From: Thermohalobaculum sp039513195
GTDB lineage: Bacteria; Pseudomonadota; Alphaproteobacteria; Rhodobacterales; Rhodobacteraceae
Length of the DNA stretch: 64,000 nucleotides
NCBI GenBank assembly: GCA_039513195.1
Contig: JBCCRM010000006.1
Span: 118,238-182,237, forward strand
Direction of reading: 5' to 3'
Positions 1 to 7,879 of this stretch are shown here, piece by piece. Within the stretch, counting starts at the first letter, position 1. Each line of letters starts with the position of its first letter. Both the position numbers and the translations under genes were made by a program. The notes beneath the pieces were generated by a model. That model saw only the letters and a program-made list of their open reading frames with translations. It was not told the origin of the DNA and did not search any database.

Positions 1-95
1 CGATTACCCCAAGTTTTGCGCCGCACCAAACCCTAAGGCGGCGGGCCGGGACCTGGTGCCGCGCCGCTGGCGTCCAGGCCACAGGCGCGGCCCGG

Positions 96-698
96 CTATC
101 CGAGCGGTTTGGTCAGCAGGACCCAGGCGGTTCCGTCGCTTTGCCAGTCTGCTTTGACCATGGGCCGGGAGGCTTTCTCCCGGTATCCGATGCGTTCGTA
201 GAGGCGCCGGGCACCGGTGTTGTTGTCGGCGACGATGATCGACATTTCGGAGAGGCCCTCGGCCGCTGCGATGTCCTCCGCCAGGGCCAGGAGACGGCTG
301 CCGGCCCCCTTGCCCCGATCCGCGGGCTTTGCGGCGAGAACATTTACGTACCAGGTGGATGGGGCGAGGTTTTCCAGCTCCTGCAAAGGGCGGATGATCG
401 GTGGGATATCGTCGTCGATCGGGCTCGGCACCGGTGGGATGGGATAGCCGGTGAGGCCCGCGACGGCCCCTGCGCCATGGTCGATCACCACGATCTGGGC
501 GCTGTCATCCTGGGTCTTGGCGGCCTGGCGGGCGCGGCCGACCTCCCACGGGTCTTGGCCATCCGTGGCCATCTGGGTCCAGAAGTAATGGGGCATCCCC
601 TCGCCGGCATAGTTCACGAGTTCGGCCAACACGGCGGCGTCCTGAGGTCCGGCTAACCGCAAAGGCGGGGAGAGGAGGGGGGTTACGACATCTCGCAT
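96..698 (-). CDS. GNAT-family N-acetyltransferase
   Basis: A GNAT-fold acetyltransferase of about 200 residues, probably transferring an acetyl group from acetyl-CoA to an unidentified amine. The C-terminal half has the family pattern: a beta strand ending in WYVNVLAAKP, the acetyl-CoA pyrophosphate loop RGKGAGSRLL, and near the end NTGARRLYERIGY, the usual alpha4-beta7 hallmark. The frame stays open to a TTG at 725, but that TTG lies inside a perfect inverted repeat, so the ATG at 698 is preferred. The ribosome site is weak for both. The gene follows the RTX gene on the same strand. Substrate is not predictable. Confidence 0.85.
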   Translation of the reverse strand: MRDVVTPLLSPPLRLAGPQDAAVLAELVNYAGEGMPHYFWTQMATDGQDPWEVGRARQAAKTQDDSAQIVVIDHGAGAVAGLTGYPIPPVPSPIDDDIPPIIRPLQELENLAPSTWYVNVLAAKPADRGKGAGSRLLALAEDIAAAEGLSEMSIIVADNNTGARRLYERIGYREKASRPMVKADWQSDGTAWVLLTKPLG

Positions 699-722
699 GG
701 TGGAGGCCTTGTCCGGTCTGTG

Positions 723-750
723 CAAATGCTCACGGGCAAGTGAGCATTTG
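723..750. repeat. Perfect 11-bp inverted repeat between the RTX and GNAT genes
   Basis: CAAATGCTCAC and its exact reverse complement GTGAGCATTTG are separated by 6 bases. The element lies 33 bases past the RTX stop and 25 bases before the GNAT ATG, both genes on the minus strand. There is no T-run after the stem, so it is either a factor-assisted terminator for the RTX gene or an operator for the GNAT gene. The arms and spacer are seen directly; the role is inferred. Confidence 0.6.
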
Positions 751-783
751 GGCGGGAGCAGACAAGGGGTCGCACCCTCGCGG

Positions 784-1710
784 CTAGAAAATGAAATCGC
801 CCGCGTCGAGCAGATCTGCGTCGACGCCCACCAGGACCAACCTGCCGGAGACGCCAGGCGCCGAGATAAAGGTGTTGGCGCCGACTTGGGTGACGGCGAT
901 GTCGTCTTCGCCGTTCAGCGCGGCGACCCGCGTGAAGTCGATGAAGTCCGTGCCGTTCAGGAAGTCGCGGACCCGATCCTCGCCCGCCGTTCCGTCGAAC
1001 TGAAATCGGTCACGGCCCGTACCGCCAAAGAGGAAATCGCCGCCGGCGCCGCCGCGGAGGATGTCGTTGCCCGCGGCGCCTTCCAACCGGTCCTGGCCCG
1101 AGCCGCCGTCGAGGAGGTCGCGCCCGGCCCCTCCGGTGATGAAATCCCCCTTGTCGCCGCCAAAGACGCGGTCGTTTCCACCCTCGCCAAACAGAGTATC
1201 GCCGCCGGTGCCTCCGATGATCACATCGTTGCCGCCGGCGCCAAACGCCCGGTCGGCCCCCTCTCCGCCAGCGATCCGGTCATCGCCGCCGCCGCCATCC
1301 AGTCGGTCGGCTTGCCCGTTGCCGAACAGGGTATCGTTGCCGCCACCGCCGAACAGAAAGTCCGACCCGGTGCTGCCGATGATGAGATCGTTGTCCGGGC
1401 CGCCGAAAAGGTCGTCACGTCCGCTGTCGCCATCGATCAGGTCGCGCCCGACGCCACCGCGGATGAGGTCGTCGCCGCCATTGCCGTCGAGGATGTCGGG
1501 CCCGATGGTGCCGTCTATGATGTCATCGAAGGGGCTACCCTCAACATCGATGCCGCTGCGATTGCCGATGGGGCCGTCGTCGTCGAAGTCGCTACCGTCG
1601 AAAACGAACGCATCCCCGTCGCCGCCGAAGACGAGGATTTGGCTTTGGAGCCCGAAAGACCCGGTGCTGTCATTCGTCCCGGTTCGGAAGAAAAATCTCA
1701 CGCTGGCCAT
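784..1710 (-). CDS. RTX calcium-binding repeat protein, probably type I secreted
   Basis: A 308-residue acidic protein built mainly of RTX nonapeptides (GGxGxDxLx type), from about residue 58 to 245, such as GGGGNDTLFG and GGAGRDLLDGG. Such repeats bind calcium in a parallel beta-roll outside the cell. There is no Sec signal peptide. The last 60 residues lack repeats and end in an aliphatic/acidic tail finishing DAGDFIF, as in C-terminal type I secretion signals. The first 55 residues resemble no enzyme domain, so this is probably a small surface or matrix protein. No HlyB/HlyD/TolC genes are in the window. A long complementary-strand frame here is a mirror of the repeats. Confidence 0.85.
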   Translation of the reverse strand: MASVRFFFRTGTNDSTGSFGLQSQILVFGGDGDAFVFDGSDFDDDGPIGNRSGIDVEGSPFDDIIDGTIGPDILDGNGGDDLIRGGVGRDLIDGDSGRDDLFGGPDNDLIIGSTGSDFLFGGGGNDTLFGNGQADRLDGGGGDDRIAGGEGADRAFGAGGNDVIIGGTGGDTLFGEGGNDRVFGGDKGDFITGGAGRDLLDGGSGQDRLEGAAGNDILRGGAGGDFLFGGTGRDRFQFDGTAGEDRVRDFLNGTDFIDFTRVAALNGEDDIAVTQVGANTFISAPGVSGRLVLVGVDADLLDAGDFIF

Positions 1711-2264
1711 GGTTTGCCCGGCCTCCCCGCCGTGTCACTGCCGATGGCTTCCTTGTGCGGATTTAACGCGTTCTAGCAGAGGGATCCGTCGGACCGATCG
1801 CTGACGCGCGGGTCTGCAAAGGTGTTTCGATCAGTCCGAATGGCTCTTTAGTGGCGTGTTCGCGGTATGCGCGGGTGGGATTTGCCGAAAAGCGGTGTGG
1901 CACGGCTCACCGCTTTTCGACCATTGGCGCGAGTGGCTCTGTCCGTTCGCTTGTCCGTAAGGGCTTGGCGAAGCCCAGTGCCCCCAGAAAACCGCGCAGG
2001 CGGGCGCGGAGGACGCTGTCGGTAGCTCTCCCGATGGGCGGTCGCTCCGCATCTCCGGCGGCCCCCGGTCGATGCAGCTTCCTGCACAGGGTCGCGGAAA
2101 ATCACGCCATCATACGTCTGGGCGAAACAGCTAGGGCGCCGCGTCTCCCTCCCGGCTTGTGGCTATGCAGGCGCCCGCGGCGCGCTGCCAGCAACGACGC
2201 ATGTGGGACCGCCGCGGGCGCAGGTTCCGGTGGCAGCGCCCGGGCGAGCCACGCCCGCACGGGT
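1711..2264. other. Intergenic region with hairpins, no gene recognised
   Basis: About 550 bases between the RTX gene start and the end of the phosphoesterase gene. Long open frames exist on the plus strand but give Arg/Ala/Pro-rich translations with no recognisable domain, and one runs antisense through the phosphoesterase gene. Two inverted repeats are present: 1886-1919, and GGGCTT/AAGCCC at 1961-1976 with a 4-base loop. Confidence 0.5.
1886..1919. repeat. Perfect 11-bp inverted repeat
   Basis: CGAAAAGCGGT at 1886-1896 pairs exactly with ACCGCTTTTCG at 1909-1919 around a 12-base loop. It lies beyond the end of the minus-strand phosphoesterase gene and upstream of the RTX gene. No U-tract follows on either strand, so a classical intrinsic terminator is unlikely. 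Confidence 0.5.
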
Positions 2265-3104
2265 TCAGCCGGTGCCGGCCACGGCAACCGGCGCCGGGCC
2301 CGCTGCCGACAGTTTGCCGCCGCGGCGAACCGGCATAATCGTCCGCGCCAACCCCGTCGCGTCATCGGTTTCGAGAAACACGCCGCAGATCGACGCCTCC
2401 GCCAGGGCGGGCTCGAACCGGCCGGCCCCCATCCCGGTGACGAAGCGGCGGAGCGGCTCTGCCTTGTCCATCCCGATCACCGAGTCGTAATCGCCGCACA
2501 TGCCCGCATCGCTCTGATAGGCGGTGCCGCGGGCCAGGATCATCGCATCCGCGGTCGGCACATGGGTGTGCGAGCCTATGACCAGACTGGCCCGCCCGTC
2601 GCACCAATGCCCGATGGCCATCTTCTCCGACGTCGCTTCCGCGTGGATTTCGACAAGGCCGGCATTCGCCCGCCCGCCCAGCGGCGCCGCCTTCATCGCA
2701 GCATCGAGCGCCGAGAACGGATCGTCGAACGGCCGGTTCATGAACACCCGCCCAAGCGCCACGGCCACGAAAACCTTCCGCCCGCGCGTGGCGTCGAACA
2801 GGCCCCATCCGCGCCCCGGCGCACCAGGCGCGAAGTTGAGCGGTCGCAGGATACGCGGCTCGCTCTCGATATGGCGCAGCATTTCCTTTTGGTCGAAGGC
2901 GTGGTCGCCCAGCGTCAGGACATCGGCCCCGGCGGCGAACAGATCATCGGCAATGGTCGCGGTCACGCCATAGCCAGACGCCGCGTTTTCCGCATTGACC
3001 ACGACGAAGTCCAGCCCGAGCTCTCGTCGTAACAGAGGGATGGCGCTAACCGCGGCTTGTCGCCCGGCACGGCCGACCAAATCGCCCAAAAACAGCAGTC
3101 TCAT
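2265..3104 (-). CDS. YmdB-family metallophosphoesterase (TIGR00282-like)
   Basis: A 279-residue cytosolic calcineurin-like phosphoesterase of the YmdB group; characterised relatives hydrolyse 2',3'-cyclic nucleotides or cyclic phosphodiesters. The start is set at the ATG giving MRLLFLGDLVGRAGR, where the family begins; the frame remains open 35 codons upstream. Metal-site motifs are visible: D8 in the first strand, VVNAEN (E39, N40), TLGDHAFD (H68), and GSHTHVPTAD near residue 190. Conserved MCGDYDSVIGM follows. It is transcribed toward the RTX gene and lies downstream of the GNAT/fau/zapA group, an arrangement common in Rhodobacteraceae. Confidence 0.9.
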   Translation of the reverse strand: MRLLFLGDLVGRAGRQAAVSAIPLLRRELGLDFVVVNAENAASGYGVTATIADDLFAAGADVLTLGDHAFDQKEMLRHIESEPRILRPLNFAPGAPGRGWGLFDATRGRKVFVAVALGRVFMNRPFDDPFSALDAAMKAAPLGGRANAGLVEIHAEATSEKMAIGHWCDGRASLVIGSHTHVPTADAMILARGTAYQSDAGMCGDYDSVIGMDKAEPLRRFVTGMGAGRFEPALAEASICGVFLETDDATGLARTIMPVRRGGKLSAAGPAPVAVAGTG

Positions 3105-3236
3105 GCGCGGGAAATAGCCGGGTGGCAGAACCGCATCAAGGTCGCAGCGGCGCGCATTCCGCAGGTCGCGGGCGCCTTCTGTGCCTGGCGCGGCAAAGGC
3201 GTCCCCCAAGGCTGCCGGGCCCGATCGGCAGCGATC

Positions 3237-3728
3237 TCAGAGCACACGGTACATCACCAGCGCATCGACATAGCCCTGCGCCGGGTGGCGGAACGCTCCC
3301 GGAAGCCTGCCGACAATCTCGAAGCCATGGCGCTGCCAGAGCGCGACGGCCCGGCCATTTGTCTGGACCACAAAGTTGAACTGCATCGCATGGAACCCCG
3401 CATCCCGCGCGGTGTCGAGGGCATGGGTCAGCATCGCCCGTGCTATGCCCTGGCCTTGCGCCGCCGCCGCGGTGGCAAAGCCGCAATTGGCGACATGGGC
3501 GCCGCCGCCGGGCTGGTTTGGCGTCAGATAATAGGTGCCGAGGACAGCGCCCTCCCGCCCTGCGGCGATGAAAACGCGGCGCGGGGATCCGCACCAATAG
3601 GCGAGAGCCGCGGCCTCAGAGATCTGCGGGTCGATACAATAGGTCTCGCCGGCCCGGAAAACCGGCTGCAGGATCGCCCAAATCGCGGCGTGATCCGAGC
3701 CCTCCGCCGGACGGAGGGTCAGCGGCAT
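3237..3728 (-). CDS. GNAT-family N-acetyltransferase
   Basis: A 163-residue single-domain GNAT protein. It starts MPLTLRPAEGSDHAAIWAI, a typical first strand and helix. The mid-region carries VANCGFATAAAAQGQGIARAM, where QGQGIA is the acetyl-CoA pyrophosphate-binding turn (Q/RxxGxA). NGRAVALWQRHGFEIVG is the conserved C-terminal motif. The start codon overlaps the last 10 bases of the upstream cyclo-ligase gene, implying translational coupling. Similar 'GNAT next to 5-FCL' pairs occur in related bacteria. The substrate is unknown. Confidence 0.9.
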   Translation of the reverse strand: MPLTLRPAEGSDHAAIWAILQPVFRAGETYCIDPQISEAAALAYWCGSPRRVFIAAGREGAVLGTYYLTPNQPGGGAHVANCGFATAAAAQGQGIARAMLTHALDTARDAGFHAMQFNFVVQTNGRAVALWQRHGFEIVGRLPGAFRHPAQGYVDALVMYRVL

Positions 3729-4306
3729 GGGATCACCAGGCCCTGCTCCGTCGCAATGGCATCCAGGGGTTGATCGGTCTCCTCCGCGGGTAGGCCACCG
3801 GCTTCTTCTTGCGCGGCATAGGCCAGACCGATGGCCGCAACCCGGCGGCTCTTCCGCAGAACAGCCAGACTGCGGTCATAGAACCCGCCGCCATAGCCGA
3901 GCCGCCGGCCGGCCCGGTCGAAGGCGACGAGGGGCGCCAAGATCAGATCCGGGACCATGGGTGCGCCCTCGGTCGGAATTTCCGCCCCAAAGTCGCCTGC
4001 TGCCATGGGCGCGCCGGGCCACCATTCCCGAAAAATCAGTGGCAGCCCCGCGCCCTGGATCACCGGAACGCCGAGGCGATGACCCGCCGCCGCTAAAGCC
4101 TCCATCAAAGGCGTCGGGTCGATCTCGGTTCGGATTGGACGATATCCGGCGATCCGCGTCGCGCCGGTGTGAAACCGCCCAGCCAAGAGATGGTCCCGCA
4201 GCGCCAGAGCGGCCACTGCCCCGTCAGCCTGATGGGCCGTTTTCCGCCGGGCATAGGCGGCCGTCCGCAAGGCCGCCTTCCGGTCTGCCAGGCTCTCGGC
4301 GGTCAT
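3719..4306 (-). CDS. fau: 5-formyltetrahydrofolate cyclo-ligase
   Basis: A 195-residue enzyme converting 5-formyl-THF to 5,10-methenyl-THF with ATP, returning this storage folate to the one-carbon pool. The family signature is clear: RTEIDPTPLMEAL in the N-terminal half, PDLILAPLVAFDRAGRRLGYGGGFYDRSL near residue 125-150 (the LGYGGGFYDR nucleotide/folate motif), and an N-terminal helix rich in Ala/Arg. A ribosome site (AGGAGA) precedes the ATG. The gene follows the 6S RNA candidate and zapA on the same strand, the usual alphaproteobacterial zapA-ssrS-fau order, and its stop overlaps the GNAT start. Confidence 0.95.
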   Translation of the reverse strand: MTAESLADRKAALRTAAYARRKTAHQADGAVAALALRDHLLAGRFHTGATRIAGYRPIRTEIDPTPLMEALAAAGHRLGVPVIQGAGLPLIFREWWPGAPMAAGDFGAEIPTEGAPMVPDLILAPLVAFDRAGRRLGYGGGFYDRSLAVLRKSRRVAAIGLAYAAQEEAGGLPAEETDQPLDAIATEQGLVIPCR

Positions 4307-4330
4307 CGCGGCTGTCTCCTGACGATGGGT

Positions 4331-4495
4331 GCGGGTGACGGGCCCGTCGCGACCGTGGAAGGCTCAGATCCTCGCGAGCCTGGATAACCAGGTGGGCGCC
4401 AGATACACGAGACCACGGTCAAGTGCAGAGCCAGCTCCCGCGAGAAAGCTTAGGCCACCAGGATTCTGTCTTCTCACGAGAGGGACAGCACCCGC
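4331..4495 (-). ncRNA. ssrS: Probable 6S RNA
   Basis: Between zapA and fau, the known position of 6S RNA in alphaproteobacteria, the minus strand can form a long rod of about 165 nt. A closing stem pairs GCGGGTG (4495-4489) with CACCCGC (4337-4331). An inner stem pairs GACCGTGG with CCACGGTC. The apical part holds small hairpins such as CCTGG-TTAT-CCAGG. A TATGTT -10-like hexamer at 4509-4504 sits about 7 bases before the inferred 5' end. 6S RNA mimics an open promoter and sequesters sigma70 RNA polymerase. The identification rests on position, size and fold; I did not match a covariance model. Confidence 0.7.
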
Positions 4496-4612
4496 CGCGG
4501 CGAAACATAGGGGGCTGCCGGCTGGAAGAAAAGCCGATGCGGAGCAAAGCCTCGCCGACGGGAAGATGTTGAGCCGAAACGGCGCAGCCCAGGGCCGCTA
4601 AACCGGCGCCGC

Positions 4613-5008
4613 TTAACCGGCGCCGTTCACACGACCGCTGGCATGGTTCAAGGATGCGGCCAGCGCCTCGACCCTTTCGGCCATGCGGTCGATCTCCGCC
4701 GCCAGTTCGGCTTCGCGGTCATCGGCGAAGAGATCGACGGATACCCCGCCCTGTTTGGCGGCAAGCTTCGCCTCGTCGAGCTTTTTCTGTAGCTTCGCCT
4801 TTTCGCCGGATTGCTCCGCCAGCCGGTCGGCCATGATTAGCGCCGTCATCAGCATTAGGCGCCCCTCTGACATCTGACCCATGCGGCCGGCCAGGTCCCG
4901 CGCCTCTTGATCGAGATTGCGCGCCAGCTCCAGCAGATGTCCTTCCTCGCCGTCCTCGCAGCCGACCAGATAATTGCGGCCGGCGACATCGACGCTGACC
5001 TCACCCAT
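4613..5008 (-). CDS. zapA: Cell division protein ZapA
   Basis: A 131-residue protein of the ZapA family, which cross-links FtsZ filaments at midcell. The N-terminal globular part MGEVSVDVAGRNYLVGCEDGEEGHL matches the family pattern (beta hairpin then YxxGCxxxEE). It is followed by a long helix with LMLMTALIMADRLAEQ at about 51-66 and a coiled coil to the C-terminus. It overlaps the preceding small coiled-coil gene by 8 bases and precedes the 6S RNA and fau, as in other Rhodobacteraceae. Confidence 0.95.
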   Translation of the reverse strand: MGEVSVDVAGRNYLVGCEDGEEGHLLELARNLDQEARDLAGRMGQMSEGRLMLMTALIMADRLAEQSGEKAKLQKKLDEAKLAAKQGGVSVDLFADDREAELAAEIDRMAERVEALAASLNHASGRVNGAG

Positions 5009-5291
5009 CCTGCGCCTCCCTCATCGGCACGATCTCACGGAGATCGGCGAGCGCCGCCTTAACCGCATCGGCCGCTTCGGCGCGCAGCCGCCGGTCCTCT
5101 ACCGCCGCCCGCTGAAGATCGGCGATCTCCGTCATCAATCGGTCGCGTTCCGCTACGATTTCCGAATGCACCGGATCGACCGCGCCATTCGTTCCCGCCA
5201 GACCGTCCCCTGCTGTCATGCCGTCGAGCGCCCCTTCGAGCGTGCCGAGCGCCGCCTCCAGCCGCGCCATCGCCGTGTCCAATTCCGACAT
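5001..5291 (-). CDS. Small coiled-coil protein upstream of zapA
   Basis: A 96-residue, Ala/Glu/Leu-rich, mostly helical protein starting MSELDTAMARLEAALGTLEG. Heptad-like spacing of hydrophobic residues at both ends suggests two coiled coils split by a Gly-rich linker around residues 28-38. The longer open frame upstream lacks coding character; AGAGGG is well placed before the 5291 ATG. Its stop overlaps the zapA start by 8 bases. Genes like this between tkt and zapA are common in Rhodobacterales, suggesting a role linked to ZapA or division, but no function is established from the sequence. Confidence 0.8.
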   Translation of the reverse strand: MSELDTAMARLEAALGTLEGALDGMTAGDGLAGTNGAVDPVHSEIVAERDRLMTEIADLQRAAVEDRRLRAEAADAVKAALADLREIVPMREAQDG

Positions 5292-5554
5292 GTCTGCCCT
5301 CTTGGCCTCCCGCCCCGCCGGGCATCCCCGCCGGCGGTGCTCACACTCCCAACACCGCGCCGAATCATTCCTCGCGCCGTGACATCTACGGTTAACTATT
5401 GCCGCGCCGCAGCGATGATGCAAATCGGCAAGAACGCCCCCGAAGTTCTTGACCGATGATGGCCCACTTCGCATGGTCTCGCGCCGCCGGCGGGGCTGTG
5501 TTACCGCCCACCAACGAAGCGATGCGCGACATGACTTCTTCGGGAGGGATGAGG

Positions 5555-7567
5555 ATGTTCGATGAGATGCGGCGGGCCGATCCAAGGCGCTTTGCCATGG
5601 CCAACGCGCTGCGGGTCTTGGCGATGGACGCGGTCGAAGCGGCGAAGTCTGGGCATCCGGGCATGCCGATGGGCATGGCCGACATCGCCACGGTCCTGTT
5701 CGACGGACATCTGAAATACGACCCTGCCCATCCCGACTGGCCGGACCGCGACCGCTTCGTCCTGTCGGCGGGCCACGGCTCGATGCTGCTCTATGGGCTG
5801 CTGCACCTGACCGGCTATCCGGAGATGACGCTCGATCAGATCCGCAATTTCCGGCAGCTCGGCCATGCGACGGCGGGGCATCCGGAGCATGGTCATGCGC
5901 CGGGGATCGAGACAACCACTGGCCCGCTCGGCCAAGGGCTCGGCAATGCATTGGGGATGGCCATTGCCGAGGAGAGCCTGCGTGCCCGTTTTGGAGCCCG
6001 GGCGGTGGACCACCGCACCTGGGTGATTGCCGGCGATGGTTGTTTGATGGAGGGGCTCAGTCAGGAGGCCATCGGGCTCGCGGGCAAACTGGCTTTGTCG
6101 CGGCTGATCGTGCTCTGGGACGACAACGGCATCTCCATCGACGGGGCAGTCAGCCTCTCGGATAAGACCGATCAGATTGCGCGGTTCGAGGCCTCGGGCT
6201 GGGTGACGCGCGCCATCGACGGCCATGACTATGCCGAGATCGAGGAGGCACTGGCCTGGGCGAAGACCCGGAAAGCGCCGGTGATGATCGCTTGCAAGAC
6301 GCAGATCGGGATCGGTGCGCCGACCCGGGTCGGCACCGCCAAGGCCCATGGCGCGCCGCTGGGTGCCGAGGAAATCGCCGGTGCCCGCGCCGCCTATGGG
6401 TGGGATGCCGGGCCGTTCGAGGTGCCCGATGCGATCCGGACGGATTGGCTCGCCGCCACCGCCCACGGAAAAGCGGCCTATGCGGAATGGCAAGCCCGGT
6501 TCGAGGGGATGTCGGAGAGCCGGCGCGCCGAGTTTACCCGCCAGATCTCGGGCGCGCCGTCGAAGAAACTGCCCGGTGCGATCCGTGGGCTAAAGCGCGG
6601 ATTGGCTGAGGAACAGCCAAGCATGGCGACGCGGAAGGCCTCGGAGGTCGCGCTGGCCGCGATCAACCCCGCATGCCCGGAGACTTTGGGTGGTTCGGCC
6701 GATCTGACGGGGTCGAACAACACGAAGACTGCCGATATGGGCCTGTTTGACGAAACCGACCGTAAGGGCCGCTACATTCATTTCGGCATCCGCGAGCACG
6801 GCATGGCGGCCGCGATGAACGGGATGGCGCTGCATGGCGGCGTGATCCCCTATGGCGGCACTTTCCTGGTGTTCACTGACTATTGCCGAGGTGCGCTGAG
6901 GCTCTCCGCCCTGATGGGGCAACGGGTCGTCTATGTGATGACCCATGACAGCATCGGGCTCGGCGAGGACGGGCCGACCCATCAGCCGGTGGAGCATCTG
7001 GCGGCCTTGCGGGCGATCCCTGGCCTGACGGTGATCCGGCCCGCCGATGCGATGGAGACTGCGGAGGCCTGGGAGGTTGCGATATCCGCTGCGGGGCCGA
7101 CCGTACTGGCCCTGACCCGCCAGGGGTTGCCGGCGTTGCGGAGCGCCTATTCCTCGAAGAACGCCGTGGCCCGCGGCGCCTATGTACTGGCCGAGGCAGA
7201 GGGCAAGCGCCAAGCGATCCTGATGGCGTCCGGGTCCGAGGTGGCGATTGCCATGGAGGCCAGGACGCTTCTGGCCGCCGAAGGCATCGGCGTGCGGGTG
7301 GTGTCGATGCCGTCTTGGGAGTTGTTCGAGGCGGAGGACGAGGCCTATCGCAGGCGGGTATTGGCCCGCGGTGCCGCCCGGGTCGCGTTGGAAGCCGGGA
7401 TTCGCCAGGGCTGGGACCGCTGGCTCCTCGGCGAAGGCGGGCGGGAGGCGAAGGCGGATTTCGTCGGGATGTCGGGGTTCGGGGCATCTGGGCCTTACGA
7501 AGCGCTCTACGAGCATTTCGGCATCACAGCCCAAGCGGTGGCGGGGAGGGTCAAGGCATTGCTCTGA
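5555..7567 (+). CDS. tkt: Transketolase
   Basis: A 670-residue TPP-dependent enzyme exchanging two-carbon units between sugar phosphates in the non-oxidative pentose phosphate pathway and, where present, the Calvin cycle. Motifs in order: AAKSGHPGMPMGMADI (substrate-binding His), RFVLSAGHGSMLLY, TGPLGQGLGNALGMA, the TPP motif GDGCLMEGLSQEA with WDDNGISIDG, then FGIREHGMAAAMNG and HDSIGLGEDGPTHQPVEHL in the Pyr domain. The start is set at MFDEMRR, with GGGAGG 7 bases upstream; an ATG six bases earlier overlaps that site. It diverges from the zapA group and precedes gap. Confidence 0.95.
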   Translation: MFDEMRRADPRRFAMANALRVLAMDAVEAAKSGHPGMPMGMADIATVLFDGHLKYDPAHPDWPDRDRFVLSAGHGSMLLYGLLHLTGYPEMTLDQIRNFRQLGHATAGHPEHGHAPGIETTTGPLGQGLGNALGMAIAEESLRARFGARAVDHRTWVIAGDGCLMEGLSQEAIGLAGKLALSRLIVLWDDNGISIDGAVSLSDKTDQIARFEASGWVTRAIDGHDYAEIEEALAWAKTRKAPVMIACKTQIGIGAPTRVGTAKAHGAPLGAEEIAGARAAYGWDAGPFEVPDAIRTDWLAATAHGKAAYAEWQARFEGMSESRRAEFTRQISGAPSKKLPGAIRGLKRGLAEEQPSMATRKASEVALAAINPACPETLGGSADLTGSNNTKTADMGLFDETDRKGRYIHFGIREHGMAAAMNGMALHGGVIPYGGTFLVFTDYCRGALRLSALMGQRVVYVMTHDSIGLGEDGPTHQPVEHLAALRAIPGLTVIRPADAMETAEAWEVAISAAGPTVLALTRQGLPALRSAYSSKNAVARGAYVLAEAEGKRQAILMASGSEVAIAMEARTLLAAEGIGVRVVSMPSWELFEAEDEAYRRRVLARGAARVALEAGIRQGWDRWLLGEGGREAKADFVGMSGFGASGPYEALYEHFGITAQAVAGRVKALL

Positions 7568-7602
7568 CCCCCCTGGCGATCGGCCGGCCGGTTCAACCCA
7601 AG

Positions 7603-7678
7603 CCTGCCACGGCAGGTCCAACCCGCGTCAAGGACGAGCCGCGCTGATCGCGCGGTGCGCGTGCCGCGCATCCTTGAC
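7603..7678. repeat. REP-like palindromic element between tkt and gap
   Basis: This roughly 310-base gap (7568-7879) contains no gene but two nested inverted repeats: CCTGCC/GGCAGG at 7603-7616 with a 2-base loop, and GTCAAGGA (7627-7634) with TCCTTGAC (7671-7678) enclosing a very GC-rich core that can itself fold (CGCG...CGCG). They may terminate tkt transcription or be a dispersed intergenic palindrome. No clear U-tract follows. Confidence 0.5.
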
Positions 7679-7879
7679 CCGGGCAAGCCCGCCGTGGCGG
7701 CGCCGATTTTGGCGGTTTTCTGGCGATTTGGCTGGCTCCGACGGCACAGTCGTGCCCTCTTGCCGCTTTGCAGCATGACGCGCATTGATCCGGCCGCCGC
7801 TCCGGATGTATCTCCGCCGCAGTGTTTACCCTTTGGCGCCGCGCAGTCCCCTGGCGCCCACCACCACGGAGAGAACGAC

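Noticed and set aside
697..1776. Long plus-strand frame rich in VVA/EDV repeats
   Set aside because: It is the antisense shadow of the RTX repeats; translation has no fold or start signal, and the minus strand gives canonical RTX motifs.
1851..3032. 393-codon plus-strand frame
   Set aside because: It runs antisense through most of the conserved YmdB-like phosphoesterase gene and its translation is Arg/Ala-rich without domains.
5456..5554. N-terminal extension of transketolase
   Set aside because: The ribosome site GGGAGG lies at 5542-5547, inside this stretch, and the family N-terminus begins at MFDEMRR.
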